A stretch of 15,412 nt of DNA, taken from assembly GCA_016869015.1 (NCBI GenBank), contig VGFB01000020.1, positions 1-15,412 on the forward strand, in the 5' to 3' direction. Below, one piece after another: positions 1 through 7,205 of the stretch (positions are counted from its first letter, which is position 1; every line of letters starts with the position of its first letter). The notes under the pieces are model-generated. The model ran no database searches, was not told where the DNA came from, and saw only the letters and a list, made by a program, of their open reading frames with translations. The position numbers and the translations under genes are program-made. This DNA comes from Armatimonadota bacterium. Its GTDB lineage: Bacteria > Armatimonadota > Zipacnadia > Zipacnadales > VGFC01.

Positions 1-58
1 GGGGGGCGCGGCGTGGGGCCCGCGAGCAGACCTCAGACGTCGGAATAGGGGAGCCAGC

Positions 59-2044
59 ATGACAATGGCCAGGTGGGTTCCGATTGCGGCGGCCGCCTTA
101 GCGAGTCTGTGGGGGGCGCGGGCCGTCGGTCAGGCTGTCCCGCCCCTACTCATCGACGACTTCGACGGGACTCCCCTGCCCTGGCACGGCCTCCGCAGGG
201 ATGGGACCGTCGCGCATTCAGGCACGCAGAGCGGCAAGTGGTGGAACATGCCGGCGGACACGAGCGCGTCCCTAACGATCCAGGATGCACGGCAGTGGGT
301 TCGCTACAACACGCTCGAGATGTGGGTTCACTCCGAGGTCGACAACCAGGCGCCCTTCGTGATCCTTCTCCAAGCGGACAACCCCCAGACGCCGCAGCCG
401 GACTACTACTTCTTCCGGATGCAGGTCACCTGGACCGGCTGGCGTTTCCTCTTCCTTCCGGTCACTGTGTTGGGGCATGTGGGGGAGCCCCTGGGTTGGG
501 AGCAAGTCACTGAACTGAAGCTGTCGGCCATTGGGTGGAACTGCAACCCGAAAGCGGATACGGTCCTGCGCCTCGACGACATCTATCTGAGCCGCAATGA
601 CTTGGCCGACGTTGAGGCATTGCCGGTGTCCCACTTCGAGGACGACATCGACATGTGGTGGGGGCTGAAGCGGAGCCTCGTCTACGCGAAGGAGGGCGAG
701 GCCTCCGGCAAGTGGGACGTGTCGGACCCATCCGTGCAGTACGCGCACAACAAGGCGATCCCCCACGATTGGTCGTTGTATGACGAGGTCCGGTTCTGGG
801 CGTATGCGCCGGAGGCGACCGGGGCCACCATCAAGGTCATCATCTTCTCGGCGCCCAATGACGACGACGCTGCGGGGTACTTCACCACATTCGACGTGGG
901 CTGGAAGGGCTGGACTGAACTGGCCTTCCCGTGGTGGAGATTCCAGGCCTGGGGCGATCCGGTCGGCTGGCACAAGGTAGACTCCGTGATGTTGACGGCG
1001 CGCAAGTGGGGGTTGCCAGACCCACCACCGGACACGTTGCTGTATCTAGACAACATGATCCTGCGGCGGCAGGCAGCCGACGCGCCTCTACTACTGATCG
1101 AGGATTTCGAGAGGGGGGGGCAGGCCTGGTCCGAGCTGAGGGTGACAGACGCTCAGACGCATGGCGGCGTTCGGGCGGCGCTCCTAACCAACTTCGAGGC
1201 ACACCCCTTCGTGCAGACCTCTGAGGTTCCACCTGACTGGAGCGACTACGATGCACTGGGGCTCTGGGTGTATTCGGAGAGGGCCAACAATGCGCCGATC
1301 AAGATTCTGGTTGATTCGGACAGCGCCGCCACCGCGGATGAGACCGACTGCTTCATGGTGACATTCCCGATCACCTGGGCGGGCTGGCGGCACGTGCAGT
1401 TGCCACGCTGGAGATTTCGGCCATGGGGCGCGCCCCTCGGCTGGGAGTCCGTCGCCGGCCTGACGGTCGCCGGAGCCAAGTTCGGCCTCGAGCCCAAGGC
1501 AGATACTGTGCTGTGCATAGATGACATCGCCCTCGAGAGATCCCCACGTGTGGGTCTCGTTGTAGTCGAGGATTTTGAGAGCGGATTGTGGGGCTGGCAC
1601 GGCCTGACCGACTCCACGCAGGTCTTCAGGAGCGGATCGCATGGCGGTCAGTGGAGGGACTGGGTGCAGAACCCGTACATCGAGACCCAGGCCGTGCCCC
1701 ACGACTGGCGATCCGTCCGGGCGCTGCAGATCTGGCTCCACGCGCGTGACGCCGAGGGTGCGACGATCCGGATCCTCGCAGTCTCGGACAACCCCGGGAC
1801 CACGGAGACGGACCTGTATGGCATGGACGTCAAGGTGGACTGGACGGGATGGCGTGAGTGCGTTCTCCCGCAGGCCGACTTCGCGGTCGGTGGTTCTCCC
1901 CGCGGTTGGTCGGAGGTGGACGCACTCGTACTGCGGGCCGGCGCCGACCCGCTGCCGTCGCCCGACGCGCAGATCGTGGTCGACGACGTGGCCCTGCTCT
2001 ACGGGGAACTGCCAGTGACCCCCGACGCCGTGGCCGAGCCATGA
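59..2044 (+). CDS. Secreted protein of four tandem CBM11/CIA30-like carbohydrate-binding domains
   Basis: The 661-residue product starts with a short basic stretch and a hydrophobic run (residues 5-24), which fits a signal peptide ending near AVGQA. The rest is four repeats of about 150 residues: roughly 29-178, 189-336, 345-493 and 501-647. Each opens with an acidic DDFDG/EDFE motif, continues with a W-x-G-L or related motif and a DWS(x)YD-type strand, then TWTGW(R), then P(L/V/R)GW(E/H/S)xV, and closes with DTVLxxDDI(Y/A)L. This order resembles galactose-binding-like jelly-roll domains of the CBM11/CIA30 type, known in carbohydrate binding. There is no catalytic domain and no membrane anchor. 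ATG 59 is chosen because AGGGGAG at 47-53 precedes it. It lies directly upstream of wzz-, wzx- and wzy-like genes, so binding the exported polysaccharide or the cell surface is a reasonable inference. The domain assignment rests on motif pattern only. Confidence 0.85.
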   Translation: MTMARWVPIAAAALASLWGARAVGQAVPPLLIDDFDGTPLPWHGLRRDGTVAHSGTQSGKWWNMPADTSASLTIQDARQWVRYNTLEMWVHSEVDNQAPFVILLQADNPQTPQPDYYFFRMQVTWTGWRFLFLPVTVLGHVGEPLGWEQVTELKLSAIGWNCNPKADTVLRLDDIYLSRNDLADVEALPVSHFEDDIDMWWGLKRSLVYAKEGEASGKWDVSDPSVQYAHNKAIPHDWSLYDEVRFWAYAPEATGATIKVIIFSAPNDDDAAGYFTTFDVGWKGWTELAFPWWRFQAWGDPVGWHKVDSVMLTARKWGLPDPPPDTLLYLDNMILRRQAADAPLLLIEDFERGGQAWSELRVTDAQTHGGVRAALLTNFEAHPFVQTSEVPPDWSDYDALGLWVYSERANNAPIKILVDSDSAATADETDCFMVTFPITWAGWRHVQLPRWRFRPWGAPLGWESVAGLTVAGAKFGLEPKADTVLCIDDIALERSPRVGLVVVEDFESGLWGWHGLTDSTQVFRSGSHGGQWRDWVQNPYIETQAVPHDWRSVRALQIWLHARDAEGATIRILAVSDNPGTTETDLYGMDVKVDWTGWRECVLPQADFAVGGSPRGWSEVDALVLRAGADPLPSPDAQIVVDDVALLYGELPVTPDAVAEP

Positions 2045-2075
2045 GCCCGAGAGCGGCGCGGTCGAACCAGGAGTG

Positions 2076-2145
2076 CCGGGCGGTCCTGCACGTGTGAACT
2101 GCCATCTCTACCGGGGAGTCCTGTAGGTGTGGATAGCCATCTCTC
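2076..2145 (+). repeat. Imperfect 35-bp tandem duplication spanning the wzz-like start site
   Basis: Two adjacent 35-bp units, 2076-2110 and 2111-2145, match at 27 of 35 positions by eye. Both carry a purine-rich CCGGG start, GTCCTG, a GTG codon at the same offset and the block GCCATCTCT. In unit 2 the GTG (2129) is the start of the wzz-like gene. In unit 1 the GTG (2094) opens a short frame that ends at TAG 2124-2126. Confidence 0.7.
2094..2126 (+). CDS. Possible 10-codon leader peptide upstream of the wzz-like gene
   Basis: GTG 2094 opens a frame reading MNCHLYRGVL and then TAG at 2124-2126, two bases before the GTG start of the chain-length regulator at 2129. The first residues, MNCHL, parallel MDSHL at the start of the downstream protein because both lie in a 35-bp duplication. 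A GGGCGG stretch at 2078-2083 could serve as a ribosome-binding site. If translated, it would place terminating ribosomes on the wzz-like start, suggesting translational coupling. It may equally be an untranslated relic of the duplication; the sequence cannot decide this. Confidence 0.25.
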   Translation: MNCHLYRGVL

Positions 2146-3010
2146 GATCGGCGGCCTTGTGGTCCGCTTGTGGCGTTGGCGTTGGTGGGCACTCGCGACT
2201 GCCGCGGCGGTCTGCGTGGGCGCCGGTCTGCTGAGCTCGCTCGCGCTGCCGCGCCGCTATGAGGCCGACACGACAGTGCTGTTTGGGGTGGGCGACACTG
2301 CGACTGGCAGCCTGGGCTTCGCTGATGATCGCCTCGGTGGTACGGTTTCCCTGTCGGCCGATGTCGCAGTCTCGCTCATCGGCACCCGCCGGATCCGGTC
2401 CGGCGTCGCCGCGCAGGTGCATCTGCGGGAGCGCGTGCGCGGACTCGACGATCTCGACGAGACACTGGCGTACCTCAGGCGTGCTGTGGCGGCACGGACG
2501 GGCGGTAGCGGTCAGGTGCGGATCACCTGCCGCACGACCGGCACTCCTCGTGGGCTGGGTGCTCGAGCGACCGGCGACGAGCCTGCCCGCGACCTGGCTC
2601 GCGATATCCTCCAGGCGTACGTCTCGCTCCTGGACGAGGAGCTGTCCCGGATAACGCGGGGGGAGCGAGCCGCGACCCGCAAGGCCCTGGACGACCAGTT
2701 CCGATCCACCGCCGCTGAGTGGGAGGGGACCGCGCGATCAGACACCTCGAGGGAGCGTGCTCCACCGGAGTGGGCCACGGCGGCCCTTACGCAGCTGCGG
2801 GTGCGCGTGGAGTTGGCGCGGGCTGCCGAGCGGCGTGCAGGCCCTGAGTTCCATATCATCGATCCACCCGCCACGCCTCTCCACGCCTGTTCGCCGCGGC
2901 CGCCCCTGGACATGCTGCTGGCCGCGGTTGCTGTCGCCGTTGGCTACGTCGTCGCGGCGACGTTCGCTGAGGCTTATGGGAGCCCCAGCAAAGCTCCGCG
3001 GGCCGGATGA
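2129..3010 (+). CDS. Wzz-type polysaccharide co-polymerase (chain-length regulator)
   Basis: The 293-residue protein has the two-helix Wzz topology. A basic/aromatic N-terminus (RLWRWRWW, about 13-20) leads into TM1 (about 19-40). A periplasmic or extracytoplasmic region of about 220 residues follows, rich in charged helical sequence (residues 100-235). A proline-rich segment (about 245-260, DPPATP to SPRPPL) precedes TM2 (about 261-281). The proline-rich stretch before TM2 is characteristic of Wzz/PCP proteins. There is no C-terminal tyrosine-kinase domain. Such proteins set the modal length of Wzy-made chains. The GTG start at 2129 follows GGGGAG at 2113-2118. The overall sequence is divergent, so the call rests on topology, the proline motif and the flippase and polymerase genes downstream. 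Confidence 0.75.
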   Translation: MDSHLSIGGLVVRLWRWRWWALATAAAVCVGAGLLSSLALPRRYEADTTVLFGVGDTATGSLGFADDRLGGTVSLSADVAVSLIGTRRIRSGVAAQVHLRERVRGLDDLDETLAYLRRAVAARTGGSGQVRITCRTTGTPRGLGARATGDEPARDLARDILQAYVSLLDEELSRITRGERAATRKALDDQFRSTAAEWEGTARSDTSRERAPPEWATAALTQLRVRVELARAAERRAGPEFHIIDPPATPLHACSPRPPLDMLLAAVAVAVGYVVAATFAEAYGSPSKAPRAG

Positions 3011-3064
3011 CTGAGCCCCCGGGGAAGCGGGCGGAGCAGCGAGGGCCAGAGCGGACGGAGTCGA

Positions 3065-4321
3065 ATGCGGAGCAACGTCCTGCTGTTCTGGACCGGGCAG
3101 GCCAGTGCCCTGTTGGCCTCGGCAATCGTGGGTGGTCTCCTTGCTCGTGTCCTGGGCAGGAGCGGCCTCGGCGTCTACGTTGTGATCCAGACTGCGGCGG
3201 CAGCCGCCGCCGTGGTGCTCTCATTCGGCCTGACTCACGCCCTGCTCTACCACGTGGGGGGGAACAAGAGCCGACTCGAACGCTACATCCAGGCCATCAA
3301 CAGCTACGGCCTCACGTGGGCGGTGTTCCTGAACTTGGCCGCCGCCGCCGCATGGGTCGCCGGCTGGACCGGGGGCCTCACGGGCGGTGAACTCGTAGCC
3401 ACCGCGAACATAATCGCTGTGCAGCACTTCGGGTTGTTTCCACTCGCCATCCTGATGGCCCGCGAGAACTTCGTAGCCCTGTCGGCTGCAACGGTCATCT
3501 CATCTCTGCTACACATTGCCCTCGTAGGCGTTGCTGCGGCGTTGCGCGTGCTGTCCGTGGACACCGCCCTGCTTGCGCTCTGGGGAGCGTTGGCGGCGAA
3601 GACGCTTCTCATGGCTCTTCCGGCGCGGCTGCTTCGGGTGCCACTCCGCCCCGAACTCCGGCCCTTGACGGAACTCCTGGGCGTGAGCATCCGGGCTCAC
3701 GCATACACCGTCCTCCAGCTGCTCTCGGAGTCATCCGGCGTTCTCTTGCTCAGAGCATTCTCCAGCACAGCCGAGGTCGGGCTCTTCTCGCGGGCTGCCT
3801 GGCTAGTCAGCCTTCCGCTCCTTGCCGCGAGGGGCGCGAGCAACGTCCTGTGGAGCCGCGTCGCCGCTCTCGGCTCGGCGTCCGGCCGGCAGATCGCGTG
3901 CACCCGCAAGATGCTGGCGACGACTGCCGCCCTGCTGGTGGCCGCGTGCACAGCCATCGCCGTCGTGGGGCGCCCAGTCCTGGTGCTCATCAACGGGCCG
4001 GCATACGCTCAAGCCTATCCCTTGGCTCTCATGCTGCTCCCTGGCCTGGTGGGGGCCGCCCTCTGGCAGGTCGTCATGGGCTACTACGCCGGCAAGGGCT
4101 ACAACCTCCTAACGATCGGCGCTGCAGCCGTCGCCGTGCTACTCGGCGTCGTGCTGCAGGCCTGCCTGAGCCCGAGATACGCATCGGTCGGCGCGGCATT
4201 CAGTGTGTCCTCCGCGCACGTGATTACGGGCGCGGTGCTCTTGGTCGCGTTCCTGCGTGAGACGAGCACGGGACCAGTGGCCAATGCGGCAGCCGGCGGG
4301 ACTCGGGGCGGCAGCGAGTAG
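3065..4321 (+). CDS. Wzx-type polysaccharide flippase (MOP superfamily)
   Basis: The 418-residue, highly hydrophobic protein has about 11-12 predicted membrane segments. Its N-terminus, from FWTGQAS through LLARVLGRSGLGVY (about 8-38), matches the usual opening of polysaccharide flippases, in which a small-residue first helix is followed by a LxRxLGxxGxG-type loop. A GPAYAQAYPLALMLLPGLV stretch near 301-319 fits the conserved region before the last helices. Known family members move lipid-linked repeat units across the inner membrane. The start at 3065 has GGACGGAG at 3053-3060. It begins 54 bp after the Wzz-like stop and ends 65 bp before the polymerase-like gene, consistent with one operon. 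An overlapping frame starting at 3007 is a shadow with no membrane pattern. Confidence 0.85.
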   Translation: MRSNVLLFWTGQASALLASAIVGGLLARVLGRSGLGVYVVIQTAAAAAAVVLSFGLTHALLYHVGGNKSRLERYIQAINSYGLTWAVFLNLAAAAAWVAGWTGGLTGGELVATANIIAVQHFGLFPLAILMARENFVALSAATVISSLLHIALVGVAAALRVLSVDTALLALWGALAAKTLLMALPARLLRVPLRPELRPLTELLGVSIRAHAYTVLQLLSESSGVLLLRAFSSTAEVGLFSRAAWLVSLPLLAARGASNVLWSRVAALGSASGRQIACTRKMLATTAALLVAACTAIAVVGRPVLVLINGPAYAQAYPLALMLLPGLVGAALWQVVMGYYAGKGYNLLTIGAAAVAVLLGVVLQACLSPRYASVGAAFSVSSAHVITGAVLLVAFLRETSTGPVANAAAGGTRGGSE

Positions 4322-4386
4322 GTGGGCGCCGCGGGCGAGGGGAGCGCATCGGTTGCGGGCGACGCGGACTCCGGTGGAGGTCGGTG

Positions 4387-5751
4387 ATGGGCGACGCAGG
4401 GGTGCGAAGAGCCGAACGCGTAGATCGACCCCGCCCGGTTGGGCAGGAGCCGCTGCTTCCCGGGTGCGGCAGTCTGGTGCCGCTGGCCTATGCGGGCAGC
4501 GAGGCGACTTGGGCGGCCGTTCGGTTCCTCTCAGGAACCTATGACGTGCCTCAGGTAGCACGCGAGGCGCTGCGTCTACACAGCATCCTGACCGTGCCCA
4601 TCACGGGCACCCTGGGGCTGCTCGCCCTGTATGCCGTGGTCAGGGCTTCGCGCGGTGGAGCCCGCGGGGAGACGTCCACCGGATGGCTCGCGGCCTGCTT
4701 CGTGGCTCTGAACGTGGCCGCCACAGCCTGGGGGCTGAGCCTTGGGAACAATGCACTGCTGGTGCTCGGGGATGCGTACCGCCTGCTTCTCACCCCAGTC
4801 ATGTTCGTGGCGGTGGTGGCTACCGTGCCATCCCGGGGAGCGCTCCGCCTCCTCCGCAGCATCTTCGTCGTGGACCTGCTGGCGGCACTTACACGGATGC
4901 CGACCTACGTTCAGGCGGTGCTCACGGAACGTCTGGATCAGCGCCATGACCCTCCCTCGTTGTTCATGTTCGTGTTCCCTCTCGTGTGCGCAATCGTGGC
5001 TGACACCCGGCGGCGGAGGCTCGCCTGGGCCCTCGCCGCGGCATTCGCTGCATCTTGCTTCGCGCTGAGCCTCAGCCGGACACATGCGGGTATCGTCCTG
5101 GCGTCATCCCTGATGGTGGGCTTGCTGCTGGGCGTTCGGCGCTCATTGGCGGCGTCGGTTCGGATCGCCGGGGCCCTGGCAGTACTTGCGGCCGTCGCCG
5201 CATCCCTCAACCCGTCCTTCCCCCGTACCCAAGCTGAGGCCTGGCGGGGCCGGGCATTGGCGGTGCTTCCTTTGGACAGCACAACCTCCATCGATCCGGT
5301 CGCCCGTTACGATGTCTCAGTCCGGCAGCGGGCGGCCGAACTGGGGTGGCTGCTTCGGGAGTGGCGAGATCGCCCCTCCGAATGGGTGTGGTTGCTGGGC
5401 TTCGGCAATGGGGCTGTCTATGACCTCGACCCCTTTGCCTCCTCCTACTGGTACTACGCGGACTCCGGCTTCCGAATGCACTACTGGCACAACATCGGTT
5501 TCGCGCTCATCCACCGCATGGGCCTCATTGGTACACTCGCCTTCCTGGTCTGCCTGGGGTCCTTCAGTGTCCAGGCGCTACGCCTGCTGCAGAGCCGGCG
5601 CGTGGAGCGAGGCTCGGTCGTCGTGCCGACGGCGGTGTTGGCGTACCTCGCCGCCACGGCGCTGCTGGCCATGACATTCGCGGGAACCGTCATCGGCTCT
5701 TGGGAACTAGGGATCGTACTCGGAGCGCTGGAGGTGGCCACAGCTGGATGA
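4387..5751 (+). CDS. O-antigen ligase/polymerase family membrane protein (Wzy/WaaL-like)
   Basis: The product is 454 residues if ATG 4387 is used; GGAGG at 4376-4380 sits 6 bp upstream of it, better spacing than the GTG at 4384. The first 60 residues are hydrophilic, and about ten membrane segments follow. Two regions point to the Wzy_C/O-antigen ligase family: a LSLSRTHAGIVLA-type helix (about 227-240), and a long extracytoplasmic loop (about 275-365) ending in a glycine-rich GFGNG (about 339-343). HNIGFALIHRMGLIG follows (about 368-382), matching the family's HN...GL.G pattern. Members either polymerise lipid-linked repeat units or ligate chains to an acceptor; sequence alone does not separate these. 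Next to Wzx- and Wzz-like genes, polymerase is the likelier role. It is the last gene of the cluster in this window. Confidence 0.8.
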   Translation: MGDAGVRRAERVDRPRPVGQEPLLPGCGSLVPLAYAGSEATWAAVRFLSGTYDVPQVAREALRLHSILTVPITGTLGLLALYAVVRASRGGARGETSTGWLAACFVALNVAATAWGLSLGNNALLVLGDAYRLLLTPVMFVAVVATVPSRGALRLLRSIFVVDLLAALTRMPTYVQAVLTERLDQRHDPPSLFMFVFPLVCAIVADTRRRRLAWALAAAFAASCFALSLSRTHAGIVLASSLMVGLLLGVRRSLAASVRIAGALAVLAAVAASLNPSFPRTQAEAWRGRALAVLPLDSTTSIDPVARYDVSVRQRAAELGWLLREWRDRPSEWVWLLGFGNGAVYDLDPFASSYWYYADSGFRMHYWHNIGFALIHRMGLIGTLAFLVCLGSFSVQALRLLQSRRVERGSVVVPTAVLAYLAATALLAMTFAGTVIGSWELGIVLGALEVATAG

Positions 5752-6157
5752 CCGGTGCCGCAGCGGGGATCCTGGTGAAACGCCGTAGAGGGTCCTGCAG
5801 CACGGCCAGGCCGCAGAGCCCACTGCGCCATCGGCCACCCACCCTTGAAGCGATCCAGCCTTGCCCTGCAGGGCCGGCTACGCCTCGCCTCCCGGGCAGG
5901 GATGAACGGGCCGCCTCTGTGACACTGCAGGTGGTACCGTTCCTGGGGGAAGGCTAAGCAGTCGCGTAGACCAACGTACGCCGTGTCTGGGGTTATCCAG
6001 GTCTCCTGAGCGCGTCCGCGCTCCCAAGGCAACGGCAAGGAGAAGCGCCGGATGGGGCCCGGTCGTCCGAGCAAACGGGGCCACGGAGGTGCTCGCCCAC
6101 CCCGAACAGAATCGCCCCAAGGTATCTGCATCTCGACCTCAGGGAGGGGACCAGGTC
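5752..6157 (+). other. 406-bp intergenic region with no recognisable gene
   Basis: No reading frame here on either strand shows a believable protein. Visible structure includes a perfect 12-bp palindrome GCCCTGCAGGGC at 5863-5874, and a GAACGG (5904-5909)/CCGTTC (5937-5942) inverted pair enclosing GGTGGTACCG. The last motif resembles the core of a T-box antiterminator, but the flanking helices do not fit well. The region probably holds the end of the polysaccharide transcript and the promoter of the ATP pyrophosphatase gene. AGGGAGGGGA at 6141-6150 is that gene's ribosome-binding site. Confidence 0.5.
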
Positions 6158-7123
6158 ATGGGCATCAAGGAAATCCCGGCGGCGGAGCTTGACCCGGAGC
6201 AGTTCATCGCGGGGCAAGTGACTCAGATCGCGGAGACGGTGGGGGACGGGCTGGCCATCAACGCACTGTCGGGGGGCGTGGACTCGTCCGCGGTGACGCT
6301 GCTGGGGCATAGGGCGCTGGGGGAACGACTGAAGACGTACTTCATCGACAACGGCCTCATGCGCAAAGGCGAGCCGCAACGGGTGGTCGACCTGTTCGCG
6401 GACCTGGGGGTGCGGGTGGAGCTGATCGATGCGCAGGACGAGTTCTTCGCAGCGCTCGCGGGCGTGACCGACCCCGAAGAGAAGCGGGAGGCGATCACGC
6501 AGACGTTCTACAAGGCCGTCTTTGGGCGGCTGGTGCGGGCGAGCGGAGCGAAGCACCTGCTGCAGGGCACCATCCTGACGGATGTGGACGAGACGGCCGC
6601 CGGGATCAAGCGGCAGCACAATGTCTTCGAGCAGATCGGCATCGACCCGCAGGAGGCGTTCGGCTACCGGATCATCGGGCCGCTGATCCAACTGCGGAAG
6701 GACGGGGTGCGGAAGGTGGCGGCCGCCCTGGGTCTCCCCGAATCGGTGTACAACCGCATGCCGTTCCCCGGTCCGGCGCTGACCGCCCGAGTGGTGGGCG
6801 AGGCGACACGCGAGCGGATCGCTCTGGTGCGCGAGGCCACGGCCATCACCGAGGAGGAGCTGGCGGCGACGGGGGCCTTCCAGTACATGGCGATCCTCCA
6901 CGAGGACCGCGTCACCGGGATGCGGGACGGCCAGCGGGACTTCGGGCTGCAGATCGAGGTCCGCTGCTGGGAGAGCGTCGACGCGCGCACCGCCACGCCG
7001 ATGCGGCTGCCGTGGGAGACGCTCGAACGCCTGGCGGGGCGACTGCTTGGGGAAGTGCCCGGGGTCGTGAGCGTCACCTACCACATCGCCCCCAAACCGC
7101 CCTCGACGATGGAGGTCGTGTAG
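6158..7123 (+). CDS. GMP-synthase-type ATP pyrophosphatase subunit (GuaA C-terminal half / GuaAb-like), divergent
   Basis: The 321-residue protein has the PP-loop motif SGGVDSS (38-44), then FIDNGLMRKGE (62-72), GVTDPEEKR (102-110), LLQGTI (135-140), RMPFPGPALTARVVGE (200-215) and a KPPST C-terminal signature (313-317). These follow the order of the ATP pyrophosphatase and dimerisation parts of GMP synthase, which adenylates XMP and aminates it to GMP. No class I glutaminase domain is attached, as in archaeal two-subunit enzymes; a partner amidotransferase is not in the window. Several sites differ from typical GuaA: DVDET instead of a D-V/W-I-E-S/T pattern, GIKRQHNV instead of KIKSHHNV, and MEVV instead of IEWE at the end. 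It may therefore be a paralogue with another substrate. ATG 6158, 7 bp after AGGGAGGGGA, is preferred over the upstream GTG 6089. Confidence 0.75.
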   Translation: MGIKEIPAAELDPEQFIAGQVTQIAETVGDGLAINALSGGVDSSAVTLLGHRALGERLKTYFIDNGLMRKGEPQRVVDLFADLGVRVELIDAQDEFFAALAGVTDPEEKREAITQTFYKAVFGRLVRASGAKHLLQGTILTDVDETAAGIKRQHNVFEQIGIDPQEAFGYRIIGPLIQLRKDGVRKVAAALGLPESVYNRMPFPGPALTARVVGEATRERIALVREATAITEEELAATGAFQYMAILHEDRVTGMRDGQRDFGLQIEVRCWESVDARTATPMRLPWETLERLAGRLLGEVPGVVSVTYHIAPKPPSTMEVV

Positions 7124-7133
7124 CCGATCGGCG

Positions 7134-7169
7134 GCCTCGCCCCCGGGTCCTCCCCGTCCCGGAGAGGGG
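7134..7169. repeat. Degenerate copy of the CCTC-CCCC / GGAGAGGGG hairpin repeat
   Basis: This sequence resembles repeats at 10258-10293 and 13854-13889, starting GCCTCGCCCCCGG and ending GGAGAGGGG, but the stem has mismatches. It lies between the convergent ATP pyrophosphatase and HD-GYP genes. It could act as a bidirectional stem-loop, but there is no T-tract as in a classical intrinsic terminator. Confidence 0.5.
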
Positions 7170-7205
7170 AGAACGGCTGAGGCAACGGCACGGCCACGGC
7201 GGAGG

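Noticed and set aside
6089..6157. GTG 6089 as the start of the ATP pyrophosphatase gene
   Set aside because: It would add 23 low-complexity residues; ATG 6158 has a near-perfect ribosome-binding site at proper spacing and begins where family homology begins.
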